A DNA stretch of 36,182 bases from Thermoleophilaceae bacterium (GCA_019683805.1 JADGHQ010000022.1:1-36182); one strand, 5' to 3'. Shown: positions 8,088 through 15,978, numbered from the stretch's first letter. Translations and numbers: made by a program. The notes: a model not told the origin generated them from the letters alone.

Positions 8088-8929
8088 CTCGCCGAAGTCG
8101 TCTCCTCCTGCTTCTTCCAGTAACGCGCGAGACCGGCGTAGAGCTGATCCGGCGGAGCGGCCTGGAAGAACCTGACCGCGGTGTCGGGGTCGGCCGACTC
8201 GAGGATCTCCTCCTCCACCTCGCGCACGAACTCGTCCCTGCCCGCCGCGCGCGCGAGCTCGCCCCAGTTGCGGAGCCGCTCGCGCACCTGGAGGATCTGC
8301 TCCTCCACGTCGCCCACGTAGCCGAAGTGCGTGAGCCGGAGAGCGGCGGGACGCCAGCGCTCGACCGCGTCGAGCGAGAGCTGCCAGCGCTCGAGGTCGA
8401 TGTCGGGCGGCGGCGTCGGCGCGATCGCGTAGCCGGACGGCGGGATGATCACGCCGCACACGTCCCCCACGAACGCCTCGCCCGTCTCCTCGTGCAGATA
8501 GGCGACGTGGTGCCAGGCGTGGCCCGGCGTGTACTCCACGCGGAAGCCCTCCACCCGCTCGCCGCCCGAGAGCGCGCGGATGCTCGCCTCGGGCACGGGG
8601 AGCACCTCGCCCCACAGCCGCTCCATCTCGCCGCCGTAGAGCCGCGTGGCGCTGGCGAGCAGCTTCGAGGGATCGGCCAGGTGGGGCGCGCCCCGCTCGT
8701 GGACGTAGACCCGCAGGTGCGGGAAGCGGCGCACCAGCGCGCCGGTCGCGCCCGCGTGGTCGAGGTGGATGTGCGTGAGCAGGATCGCCCGCGGCTCGGC
8801 GTCGCCGAGCCCCTCGAGCAGGGTCTCGAGCGTGCTCTCCGGCCCCGGGTCCACTATCAGGCCGTCGACCTCGTGCGCCGCGATCACCCGGTCGCGGCCG
8901 AGGTGCATCACGTCGATCTCGCGGATCAT
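8084..8929 (-). CDS. Metallo-beta-lactamase-fold hydrolase
   Basis: The protein has 281 residues. The zinc-binding H-x-H-x-D-H signature is present in THIHLDHAGATG near residue 52, followed by the downstream His in YTPGHAWHHVAYL and the bridging Asp in FVGDVCGV, so both metal sites appear intact. The C-terminal third is helical. The family includes glyoxalase II, lactonases and other thioester or ester hydrolases, and the substrate cannot be read from the sequence. Its position between acyl-CoA genes makes a CoA thioester conceivable but unproven. A longer start at 8944 (five more residues) is possible; 8929 was chosen because a TATGGT element at 8940-8945 would then serve as promoter. Confidence 0.85.
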   Translation of the reverse strand: MIREIDVMHLGRDRVIAAHEVDGLIVDPGPESTLETLLEGLGDAEPRAILLTHIHLDHAGATGALVRRFPHLRVYVHERGAPHLADPSKLLASATRLYGGEMERLWGEVLPVPEASIRALSGGERVEGFRVEYTPGHAWHHVAYLHEETGEAFVGDVCGVIIPPSGYAIAPTPPPDIDLERWQLSLDAVERWRPAALRLTHFGYVGDVEEQILQVRERLRNWGELARAAGRDEFVREVEEEILESADPDTAVRFFQAAPPDQLYAGLARYWKKQEETTSAR

Positions 8930-8943
8930 CGGGCCAGGGACCA

Positions 8944-8949
8944 TACAAT
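8944..8949 (+). promoter_or_regulatory. -10 element for a leaderless ecm transcript
   Basis: TACAAT lies seven bases before the GTG at 8957, which would place transcription start within a base of the start codon. No Shine-Dalgarno sequence precedes the GTG, consistent with leaderless translation, which is common in actinobacteria. On the other strand the overlapping TATGGT (8945 down to 8940) may serve the divergent hydrolase gene. No clear -35 is visible. Confidence 0.5.
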
Positions 8950-8956
8950 TCCGGCC

Positions 8957-10954
8957 GTGCCGAGCTTCGACCCACGCCTCCCCGAGCGCGATCGCCCCTG
9001 GGTGATGCGCACCTACGCAGGGCACTCGAACGCGCGCGAGTCGAACGCCCTCTACCGCAAGAACCTCGAGAAGGGCCAGACCGGCCTCTCGATCGCCTTC
9101 GACCTGCCCACCCAGACGGGCTACGACCCCGACCACGAGCTCGCGCGCGGCGAGGTCGGCAAGGTGGGGGTCTCGATCGCCCACAAGGGCGACATGCACA
9201 CGCTGCTCGACGGCATCCCCCTCGGGGAGATGAACACGTCGATGACGATCAACGCGACGGCGGCGTGGCTGCTGGCGCTCTACATGACCGTGGCGGAGGA
9301 GAACGGCGTCGACCGCAAGCTCCTCCAGGGCACGACCCAGAACGACATCATCAAGGAGTTCCTCTCGCGCGGGACCTACGCGTTCCCGCCCGGCCCCTCG
9401 ATGCGCCTGATCGCGGACATGATCGCGTTCACCGTCGACGAGGTCCCGAAGTGGAACCCGATCAACATCTGCAGCTACCACCTGCAGGAGGCGGGCGCCA
9501 CGCCGGTGCAGGAGATCGCCTACTCGCTGTCCACGGCGCAGGCGGTGCTCGACGCGGCGCGCGAGCGCGTGGACGAGGCGACGTTCCCGCGCGTGTTCGG
9601 CCGCATCTCGTTCTTCGTCAACGCCGGGATCCGCTTCATCGAGGAGCACGCGAAGCTGCGCGCGATGTCGGCGCTGTGGCGGGAGATCGGGCGCGAGCGC
9701 TACGGCGTGACCGACGAGCGCCACCTGCGCTTCCGCTACGGCGTGCAGGTCAACTCGCTCGGCCTCACCGAGTCGCAGCCCGAGAACAACGTGATCCGCA
9801 TCGTGCTGGAGGCGCTCGCGGTCACGCTCGGCCGCGACGCGCGTGCCCGCGCGATCCAGCTCCCGGCCTGGAACGAGGCGCTCGGCCTGCCGCGCCCCTG
9901 GGACCAGCAGTGGTCGCTGCGGATCCAGCAGATTCTCGCCTACGAGACCGACCTGCTCGAGTACCCGGACATCTTCGAGGGCTCGAAGGTCGTGGAGGCG
10001 CTCGTCGAGGAGCTGATCGAGGGCGCCCGGCGCGAGATGGCCGTCGTCGAGGAGCACGGCGGCGCGGTCGAGGCCGTGGGCTACATGAAGACGCAGCTCG
10101 TGGAGTCGCACCGCGCGCGCGTGCAGCGGATCGAGCGCGGCGAGCTCAAGGTGGTGGGCCAGAACGTCTTCACGAGCACCGAGCCCTCTCCGCTCCAGCA
10201 GGGCGACGACGGCGGCATCCTCACCGTCGATCCGGAGGTCGAGCGCGAGCAGGTCGAGGCGGTGAGGCGCTGGCGCTCGGAGCGCGACCAGGCGGCTGTC
10301 GACGCGGCGCTCGCGCGGCTCGCCGAGGCGGCGCGCGACGAGTCGAGGAACATCATGGGCCCCACGCTCGAGGCCGCGCGCGCGGGCGCGACGACCGGCG
10401 AGTGGGCGGCCGTGCTGCGCGAGGTCTTCGGCGAGTACCGCGCGCCCACGGGCGTGGCGGACGCCGCCGCGAGCCCCGACGACGACTCGCTCGAGCAGCT
10501 CCGCGAGCGGGTCGACCGCGTGTCCGAGGCGCTCGGGCGGCGGATCAAGATCCTGGTCGGCAAGCCCGGGCTCGACGGCCACTCGAACGGCGCCGAGCAG
10601 ATCGCCGTGCGCGCCCGCGACGCGGGCATGGACGTGGTCTACGAGGGCATCCGCCTGACCCCCGCGCGCATCGCCACGACGGCGGTCCAGGAGGGCGTGC
10701 ACGTGGTGGGGCTCTCGATCCTGTCCGGGTCGCACCGCGAGCTGATCCCCGCCGTGCTCGAGGCGCTGCGCGGGGCCGGCGCGGACGTGCCGGTCGTCGT
10801 CGGCGGGATCATCCCCGCGGCCGACGCCGAGCAGCTCCGCGAGCAGGGCGTCGCCCGCGTCTACACGCCGAAGGACTTCGAGATCACGCGCATCATGGGC
10901 GACATCGTCGATCTCGTGGCGGAGCGGCACGGCGTGGCTGCCGGTGCCGCCTGA
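8957..10954 (+). CDS. ecm: B12-dependent acyl-CoA mutase, ethylmalonyl-CoA mutase (Ecm/MeaA) type
   Basis: The protein has 665 residues. Residues 1-510 form the mutase barrel and residues 530-665 the cobalamin domain, whose base-off B12 motif DGHSNG carries Asp540 and His542. The N-terminal signature RTYAGHSNARESNALYRK and FDLPTQTGYDPDHELARGEVGKVGV matches the Ecm/MeaA branch; true methylmalonyl-CoA mutases instead read ATHRGYDSDHP there and are usually longer. Ecm turns ethylmalonyl-CoA into methylsuccinyl-CoA, the step after Ccr and its epimerase, and Ccr is encoded 1.5 kb upstream. The GTG start is set by the TACAAT element seven bases before it. The next gene overlaps by 11 bases and encodes the matching GTPase chaperone. 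Confidence 0.88.
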   Translation: MPSFDPRLPERDRPWVMRTYAGHSNARESNALYRKNLEKGQTGLSIAFDLPTQTGYDPDHELARGEVGKVGVSIAHKGDMHTLLDGIPLGEMNTSMTINATAAWLLALYMTVAEENGVDRKLLQGTTQNDIIKEFLSRGTYAFPPGPSMRLIADMIAFTVDEVPKWNPINICSYHLQEAGATPVQEIAYSLSTAQAVLDAARERVDEATFPRVFGRISFFVNAGIRFIEEHAKLRAMSALWREIGRERYGVTDERHLRFRYGVQVNSLGLTESQPENNVIRIVLEALAVTLGRDARARAIQLPAWNEALGLPRPWDQQWSLRIQQILAYETDLLEYPDIFEGSKVVEALVEELIEGARREMAVVEEHGGAVEAVGYMKTQLVESHRARVQRIERGELKVVGQNVFTSTEPSPLQQGDDGGILTVDPEVEREQVEAVRRWRSERDQAAVDAALARLAEAARDESRNIMGPTLEAARAGATTGEWAAVLREVFGEYRAPTGVADAAASPDDDSLEQLRERVDRVSEALGRRIKILVGKPGLDGHSNGAEQIAVRARDAGMDVVYEGIRLTPARIATTAVQEGVHVVGLSILSGSHRELIPAVLEALRGAGADVPVVVGGIIPAADAEQLREQGVARVYTPKDFEITRIMGDIVDLVAERHGVAAGAA

Positions 10955-11906
10955 GGGCGCCGCGACGCTCGGCCGGCGGCTGCGCGAGCGCGATCGCTCC
11001 GCGGCCCCGCAGGCGCTGAACCTGATCGAGGACCGCACGCCCGCGGGCCGTGAGCGGACGCGCGAGCTCCTGGCCGAGGTGTCCCCGGCGGCGCTCGGCG
11101 GCGAGGCGCCGGGGCACCTCGTCGGGCTCACCGGCCCGCCGGGCGCCGGCAAGTCGACCCTGCTCTCGGCGCTCGTCGCCGAGTGGCGCTCGCGCGGGCG
11201 CACCGTGGCGGTGCTGGCAGTCGATCCGTCCTCGAAGCGCTCGGGCGGATCACTGCTCGGGGACCGCGCGCGCATCGCGCACGACCCCGCCGACGACGGC
11301 GTCCTGATCCGCTCCACCGCGGCCGGCACGCGGCTCGGCGGGCTGGCGGCCCCCACGCGCGAGGCCGCCGCCGCGCTCGCGGCCGCGTTCGACATGGTGG
11401 TGGTGGAGACGGTCGGCGTCGGCCAGTCGGAGACCGACGTCGAGGAGCTCTGCGACACCGTCGCGGTGGTGGTGCAGCCGGGATCGGGGGACACCCTCCA
11501 GTTCCTCAAGGCGGGGATCATGGAGGTGCCGGACGTGCTCGTCGTGACCAAGGCGGATCTCGGCGAGGTGGCGCTGCGCGCCCGCCGAGACCTCGCCTCG
11601 GCGCTGCGCTCGCTCGGGCGGCGGGACACGCCCGTGGTGGCCGTCTCCTCGCTCCCGCCGACCTCCGGGATCGACGCGCTCGCGGACGCGATCGACGCGC
11701 ATCGCGAGCGCATCGACCTCCCGGCGCGGCGCCTGCGCTCGCGCAGGCTGTCGGCGCTCGCCGACTTCACGGTCGAGCACGGCGAGAGCGCGCTGCGCGC
11801 GCTCGGCGGGCGCAGGGCGGCTGAGCGGCTGCTCGCCGAGCAGGACCCCGCGCTCGGGGTGCCCGAGCTGACGGCGCTGCTGGCAGCGCGCGCGGGCTTG
11901 CGCTAG
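10944..11906 (+). CDS. meaB: MeaB/ArgK-type GTPase, chaperone of the B12 mutase
   Basis: The protein has 320 residues and is a G3E-family P-loop GTPase that loads and protects the cobalamin cofactor of acyl-CoA mutases. Visible motifs are Walker A GLTGPPGAGKSTL (about residue 60), the family signature DPSSKRSGGSLLGDRARI, switch region VVVETVGVGQSETDVEELCDTV and the guanine-specificity motif TKAD. The C-terminal helical part (LRSRRLSALADFTVEHG onward) is the usual dimerisation arm. The GTG start overlaps the end of ecm by 11 bases, giving tight coupling with its client enzyme. Only 23 bases separate it from the convergent LuxR-type gene. Confidence 0.93.
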   Translation: MPPEGAATLGRRLRERDRSAAPQALNLIEDRTPAGRERTRELLAEVSPAALGGEAPGHLVGLTGPPGAGKSTLLSALVAEWRSRGRTVAVLAVDPSSKRSGGSLLGDRARIAHDPADDGVLIRSTAAGTRLGGLAAPTREAAAALAAAFDMVVVETVGVGQSETDVEELCDTVAVVVQPGSGDTLQFLKAGIMEVPDVLVVTKADLGEVALRARRDLASALRSLGRRDTPVVAVSSLPPTSGIDALADAIDAHRERIDLPARRLRSRRLSALADFTVEHGESALRALGGRRAAERLLAEQDPALGVPELTALLAARAGLR

Positions 11907-11920
11907 CGCCGGAGTGGCGC
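11906..11920. terminator. Small hairpin between meaB and the LuxR-type gene
   Basis: GCGCC (11906-11910), five-base loop, GGCGC (11916-11920) lies in the 23-base gap between convergent stops. It is short and has no U-tract, so it is a weak call. Confidence 0.3.
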
Positions 11921-11929
11921 GGGCACGGC

Positions 11930-12343
11930 TCAGAGCTCGTCGGCCTCGATCGCGTCCTCGGTGATCGCGATTGCGACCGCGTGCGCGCGGGTGCGGGCGC
12001 CGAGCTTGCGCATGATGTTCTTGACGTGGGTGCGGACCGTGTGCGGGCTCACGTGCAGCCGCTCGGCGATCTCGTCCGTCGAGATGCCGCGCGCAAGCTC
12101 GGCGAGGACGCGCCGCTCGCGGCCGGAGAGCAGGGCGGAGCGGAGCCGCTTCGGGGCGGCGCCGGCGGGGCGCTCGGTCAGCGCGTCTCCGGCCTGCGCA
12201 CGCCGCGGCGCGATCGCCCGGGCGCGCCCATCCCCCAGCACCTCGCGAGCCTCTGCCGGGCCGGCCGGGGCTGCCCGCAGCAGCCCGTCGATGTGCGACG
12301 GCCCGCGGTCGGCATCGAGCTGTCTGGATGTGATCTCAACCAA
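11930..12343 (-). CDS. HTH-only LuxR-family transcriptional regulator
   Basis: The protein has 137 residues. The C-terminal half (about 68-130) is a LuxR/GerE DNA-binding domain: LSGRERRVLAELARGISTDEIAERL, then HVSPHTVRTHVKNIMRKLGARTRAHAV. The first 65 residues are Arg/Ala-rich and show no receiver or ligand-binding domain, so this is not a standard response regulator. The start is uncertain: the TTG at 12343 overlaps the stop of the CHAP gene upstream by eight bases, and no ATG occurs early. It is probably co-transcribed with the wall hydrolase and may regulate flagellar or wall genes, but no target is visible. Confidence 0.8.
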   Translation of the reverse strand: MVEITSRQLDADRGPSHIDGLLRAAPAGPAEAREVLGDGRARAIAPRRAQAGDALTERPAGAAPKRLRSALLSGRERRVLAELARGISTDEIAERLHVSPHTVRTHVKNIMRKLGARTRAHAVAIAITEDAIEADEL

Positions 12344-12953
12344 GGCGCACGAAGCCTATTGCTTCGGTCGGTCGGTGAGACCTGCGCGCGACCCGGTCGG
12401 ACGAGTTCCCCTCGATCGTCTGGAGCGTGCCATCCGGGCTTACGGCCTCGACCAGCCCCACGTGCTCGTGGAACACGACCAGGTCGCCCGGCTGCGGCTG
12501 CAGCCCGCTCCCCGGCGCGAAGGCGCGGCCCGACCGCTGCGCCCAGGCCCAGAGGGCGTCCACCGACCCGAAGCCCTGCCCCTGCTCGCCGAGCGGCACG
12601 CCCGCCTGGCGCGCCACCCACGAGACGAAGTACGCGCACCACGGGCCGGGGCCGGGAGCGCCCGCGGTGGCGGCGCGGTACTGCGCGATCCGCGGCGAGT
12701 CGTTCGAGCCGGGCGGCTGCTCGGCCACGCCCAGCTCGCCCTGCGCGATCGCCACCATGCGCGCGCCCACCCCGCCGCCGGGCGCGATCGCCCCCAGGGC
12801 GGCGCTCGCCTTCGCGGCGACCGCGCCCTGGAGCGCGCCCGCGAACGAGCCGGGCGCCGTGCTCGGCGATGCTGGGACGGGTGCGGGTGGAAGCGACGAC
12901 GCGAGCGCGGACTGGATCTCCGCGACGCGCGCGAGCGCCGACTCGATGCTCAC
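12336..12953 (-). CDS. CHAP-type peptidoglycan hydrolase with flagellar-style N-terminus
   Basis: The protein has 205 residues. The C-terminal part (about 62-205) looks like a CHAP amidase/endopeptidase: catalytic Cys106 in GPGPWCAYFVSWVARQAG, His164 in VVFHEHVGLVEAV and the acidic EGN at 181-183. There is no signal peptide. Instead the N-terminus MSIESALARVAEIQSAL resembles that of the lytic transglycosylase at 30146-30745 (MSVTSAVSRMAELEAL). This suggests a shared export or docking signal, perhaps for the flagellar secretion system; that is inference. The gene lies beside flagellin, and a weak sigma-28-like site ends seven bases before its GTG. Its likely role is local opening of peptidoglycan for the flagellar rod. 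Confidence 0.78.
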   Translation of the reverse strand: MSIESALARVAEIQSALASSLPPAPVPASPSTAPGSFAGALQGAVAAKASAALGAIAPGGGVGARMVAIAQGELGVAEQPPGSNDSPRIAQYRAATAGAPGPGPWCAYFVSWVARQAGVPLGEQGQGFGSVDALWAWAQRSGRAFAPGSGLQPQPGDLVVFHEHVGLVEAVSPDGTLQTIEGNSSDRVARRSHRPTEAIGFVRLG

Positions 12954-12960
12954 GAACAGT

Positions 12961-12987
12961 TACTCGGAGGGAACCGCCGGGACTTGA
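12961..12987 (-). promoter_or_regulatory. Weak sigma-28-like promoter before the CHAP hydrolase gene
   Basis: On the minus strand: TCAAGTCC, 11 bases, TCCGAGTA; 10 of 16 bases match the consensus at exact spacing. The -10 element ends seven bases from the GTG, so the transcript would be almost leaderless. It is weaker than the sites before fliC, fliO and motA. Confidence 0.4.
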
Positions 12988-13079
12988 GCCGGCATCGCCG
13001 AGTCGTCCCGATCCGCTCGACCGTGCAGTTTTCCCCCTGTGTCGTGGCGAACTGCGGGTTTCGTCGCGGAGAGAGAAAG

Positions 13080-13109
13080 GAGACGGGCGGCCCGAAGGCC
13101 GCCCGTCTC
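13080..13109 (-). terminator. Hairpin terminator downstream of flagellin
   Basis: A perfect 13-bp stem (arm GAGACGGGCGGCC) closes a CGAA loop, about 85 bases past the flagellin stop. On the minus strand it is followed by a pyrimidine run containing CCTTTCTCTCTCC rather than a pure U-tract. The rest of the 239-base gap to the CHAP gene holds only the weak promoter described separately. Confidence 0.75.
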
Positions 13110-13192
13110 GACCCGTCCCTCGAGGTATGCGCCTCGATGGTTATGTCGCAGATCCGGGCCGTGCGGCCCAAACCCGGTTCTTGCTGCCCGCC

Positions 13193-13993
13193 TTAGCGGA
13201 GCAGTGAGAGAACCGACTGCGGCTCCGTGTTGGCCTGCGCGAGCATGCTCGTGCCGGCCTGCTGGAGGATCTGCAGCTTGGAGAACTCGACCATCGCCGC
13301 GGCCATGTCGACGTCGCGGATGCGGCTCTCCGACGCCGTCAGGTTCTCCTGATACGTCGAGAGGTTGTTCAGCGTGTGCTCGAGACGGTTCTGAACCGCG
13401 CCGAACGTGGCACGCTGGGCCGACACGGCGTTGATCGCCGCATCGATCTCCGAGATGTCGGCGGAGCCGCCCAGCGCGAACACCGACGCCCCGACCACGC
13501 TGCCGAGGCTGATCGTCGACACCGAGATCGAGTCCCCGTCGTTCGCGCCCACCTGGAACGTGATCGACGTGGCAGCGGACAGCAGGTTGATCCCGTTGAA
13601 GGTCGAGCTCGAGCCGATCCGCTCGATCTCCGAGCCGAGCTGGTTGACCTCCGACTGGATCGCAGAGCGGTCCTCGGCCGACAGCGTGCCGTTGTTGTAC
13701 TGCACGGCGAGCTCACGGACGCGCTGCAGCATCGCGTGGACCTCGTTCAGCGCGCCCTCCGCGGTCTGCACGAGCGAGACCGCGTCCTGGGCGTTGCGGC
13801 TGGCCTGGGAGAGACCGCCGATCTGCCCGCGGAGCTTCTCGCTGATCGCGAGGCCGGCGGCGTCGTCAGCCGCGCGGTTGATCCGGTAGCCCGACGACAG
13901 CTGCTCCATCACCTTGGAGATCCTGCCGCTCGTGCCCGCGAGCTGACGCTGGGCGTTGAACGCCTCGATGTTGTGCTGGATGCGAAGGGACAT
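13193..13993 (-). CDS. fliC: Flagellin
   Basis: The protein has 266 residues and polymerises into the flagellar filament after export by the flagellar secretion system. The D0/D1 parts are conserved at both ends: MSLRIQHNIEAFNAQRQL, ISKVMEQLSSGYRINRAADDAAGLAISEKLR and C-terminal SRIRDVDMAAAMVEFSKLQILQQAGTSMLAQAN ending QSVLSLLR. The variable centre is very short (about residues 130-190), so the filament would be thin-domained like Bacillus Hag. That centre is rich in Ser and Thr, giving possible O-glycosylation sites for the enzymes at 601-6091. The start is fixed by AAGGAGG seven bases upstream. It stands alone, with its own sigma-28 promoter and terminator. Flagellin export normally needs FliS and FliW, neither of which is encoded here. 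Confidence 0.97.
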   Translation of the reverse strand: MSLRIQHNIEAFNAQRQLAGTSGRISKVMEQLSSGYRINRAADDAAGLAISEKLRGQIGGLSQASRNAQDAVSLVQTAEGALNEVHAMLQRVRELAVQYNNGTLSAEDRSAIQSEVNQLGSEIERIGSSSTFNGINLLSAATSITFQVGANDGDSISVSTISLGSVVGASVFALGGSADISEIDAAINAVSAQRATFGAVQNRLEHTLNNLSTYQENLTASESRIRDVDMAAAMVEFSKLQILQQAGTSMLAQANTEPQSVLSLLR

Positions 13994-14068
13994 CGATCAT
14001 CCTCCTTGATGACGTGTCGGTCCCAAGGGGGCCACTCCGTGTGGCCCAGTTCGACTGTTCGGCCCGGT

Positions 14069-14095
14069 TGATCGACCGCGAGCGGCGGACCTTTA
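14069..14095 (-). promoter_or_regulatory. Sigma-28 promoter of flagellin
   Basis: On the minus strand: TAAAGGTC (14095-14088), 11 bases, GTCGATCA (14076-14069); 12 of 16 bases match the FliA consensus at exact spacing. The predicted leader is about 70 bases and carries the strong AAGGAGG. The site sits immediately downstream of the antiporter stop. Confidence 0.85.
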
Positions 14096-14097
14096 GC

Positions 14098-15879
14098 TCA
14101 ACGCGCGAGCGCGCCCACGACCTCCTGCCACCAGCCGCGCTGAGAGTCGTCGCGCGCGAGCGCGATCCGCCGGCGCGCGTATTGCTGCAGCGCCTGCCGC
14201 CCGCCGACCGCGAGCACCGGGCCGGTGACCGCGTAGCGCCCGTCCTCGAGCAGCACGAGCGCGCCACGCTGGTCGCGCCGCGTGCGCAGGTGCTCGATCA
14301 CGTGCACGCCGCCCAGCTCGCGCGGCCGCCCCGGGTCGCCGTCGCCGTCCCGCCAGCGCCGCGTGCTGAACACCGACGGGTGGCCGCGCGGCGGCCGCCG
14401 CTCGCCGGCCGCGTAGCCGATCGGGCCCTCGCGCCAGCGGCGCTGGAGGTCGTCGAGCTCCGAGGCGAACTCCGAGCGCACCAGGACGTGGAGCTGGTCG
14501 CCCGCCTCGATCGCGGTGGAGCCGCGCGGCGGGATCGCCTCGGAGCCGCGGACGATCACGTTGACCACGGCCTCGCGCGGGAGGCCGAGCTCGCGCACCC
14601 TGCGCCCCACGATCGCGTCGCCCGGGCCGACCGGGAACTCGAGCACCTCCGCCCCGAGGCGCCGGATCGTGCCGCTCTCGGCGAGCGGCCGGGGCAGGGC
14701 AGGCTCGCTCGTGGTCACCCCGAGCGTCCGCGCGAGCGGCTCGAACACGACGCCCTGCAGCACCGTGGACACGAGCACCACGAAGAAGGCGATGTTGAAG
14801 AAGTCGACGCTGTGCGGCACCTGGTCGATCACGGGGAAGGTGGCGAGCACGACCGGCACCGCGCCGCGCAACCCTGCCCAGCCGAGCACGACGCGCTCGG
14901 CGTTCGTGAAGCGCGCGGGGAGCGTGACGAGGAAGGCGGCGAGCGGCCTCGAGACGAGGACCAGCGCGAGCGCGAGCGCGACGGACTCGGCCGCCACCGA
15001 GCCGAGCTGGCTCGGGAAGACGAGCACGCCGAGGGTGAAGAACAGCGCGAGCTGCGCGAGCCAGGCGAGCCCGTCGTGGAAGGCGGCGACTGTCCGCCGG
15101 GCCGGGATGCGGTGCCCGCCGAGCGCGAGCCCGGTCATGTACACGGCGAGGAAGCCCGAGCCGTGCAGGGTGTCCGCGGCGCCGTAGGCCAGCGCTGCCG
15201 AGGCGATCGAGACGACCGGGTAGAGCCCGCTGGTCGCGAGCCGTGCCCGCCTGAACGCCTGCACCGCGAGCCAGCCGGTCGCGAGCCCGACCGCGCCGCC
15301 GACGGCGAGCTGCCGCAGGAACAGCCCGACCATGTCCGCCAGGCCGTAGCCCGGCTGCTCGATCCAGTCGACGAAGCCGAGCACGAGCAGCACGGCCACG
15401 GGGTCGTTGAAGCCGGCCTCCCCCTCCAGCGTGCGAGCCACGCGGCGCCGCAGGGTCGAGCCGCGCAGGATGCCGAAGATCGCCGCGGCGTCCGTCGTCG
15501 CGAGGATCGAGCCGACGAGCAGGCTCTCGAGCAGCGAGAAGTCGAACAGGAGCGCGGCGGCGAGCCCCGTGACGAGCGCGGTCAGGAGCGTGCCGGGCAG
15601 GGCGAGCGCGAGCGAGGGCCAGATCACGGGGCGCACCTCGGGCCAGCCGGCGGCGAGCCCGCCCTCGAAGAGGATCAGCGCGAGCGCGATGACGCCCACC
15701 CGGCGCGCGAGCTCGTAGTCGTCGAGGCTCACCCAGCCGACGCCGTCCGAGCCGACCGCCATCCCGAGCCCGAGCACGAGCACGAGCCCGGGCAGCCGCA
15801 GCCGTCCCGCGAGCAGCGAGACGCCGAGGCCGGCCGCGAGCAGAGCGCCCACGGCAAGCAGCAGGTGACCGTCAGCCAT
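14098..15879 (-). CDS. CPA1-family K+(Na+)/H+ antiporter with TrkA-C domain
   Basis: The protein has 593 residues. About 12 membrane helices fill residues 1-390, with the family motifs LALILFEGGL, ATTDAAAIFGILRGSTL, LEGEAGFNDPVAVLL (the ion-binding ND pair) and GWAGLRGAVPVVLA. Residues 405-490 form a RCK_C/TrkA-C ligand-binding domain (AIVGRRVRELGLPREAVVNVIVRG, AGDQLHVLV). The last 100 residues are Arg-rich. This layout matches the NhaP2/CvrA-type potassium/proton antiporters, which handle osmotic and pH balance. ATG 15879 was chosen because it begins just before the first helix; upstream in-frame residues are polar and lack a binding site. It interrupts the flagellar region and shows no functional tie to it beyond position. 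Confidence 0.88.
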   Translation of the reverse strand: MADGHLLLAVGALLAAGLGVSLLAGRLRLPGLVLVLGLGMAVGSDGVGWVSLDDYELARRVGVIALALILFEGGLAAGWPEVRPVIWPSLALALPGTLLTALVTGLAAALLFDFSLLESLLVGSILATTDAAAIFGILRGSTLRRRVARTLEGEAGFNDPVAVLLVLGFVDWIEQPGYGLADMVGLFLRQLAVGGAVGLATGWLAVQAFRRARLATSGLYPVVSIASAALAYGAADTLHGSGFLAVYMTGLALGGHRIPARRTVAAFHDGLAWLAQLALFFTLGVLVFPSQLGSVAAESVALALALVLVSRPLAAFLVTLPARFTNAERVVLGWAGLRGAVPVVLATFPVIDQVPHSVDFFNIAFFVVLVSTVLQGVVFEPLARTLGVTTSEPALPRPLAESGTIRRLGAEVLEFPVGPGDAIVGRRVRELGLPREAVVNVIVRGSEAIPPRGSTAIEAGDQLHVLVRSEFASELDDLQRRWREGPIGYAAGERRPPRGHPSVFSTRRWRDGDGDPGRPRELGGVHVIEHLRTRRDQRGALVLLEDGRYAVTGPVLAVGGRQALQQYARRRIALARDDSQRGWWQEVVGALAR

Positions 15880-15910
15880 ACGCGACTTATGACAGGAGCG
15901 CGCCGGCACT

Positions 15911-15948
15911 GCCTGCGCGCCCGCGCCAAGCGCGGACGCCTCGCAGGC
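15911..15948 (-). terminator. Nested hairpin at the end of the flagellar operon
   Basis: Outer arms GCCTGCG (15911-15917) and CGCAGGC (15942-15948) enclose a second stem CCGCG/CGCGG (15921-15925, 15931-15935). It lies between the last small flagellar-operon gene and the antiporter start. No U-tract follows. Confidence 0.5.
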
Positions 15949-15978
15949 TACCCGGCCGGCACGAGCCCCCGTAGACCG

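Noticed and set aside
8957-10954. Annotation as methylmalonyl-CoA mutase large subunit
   Set aside because: The FDLPTQTGYD and RTYAGHSNA signatures, the 665-residue length and the nearby ccr fit the Ecm/MeaA branch better.
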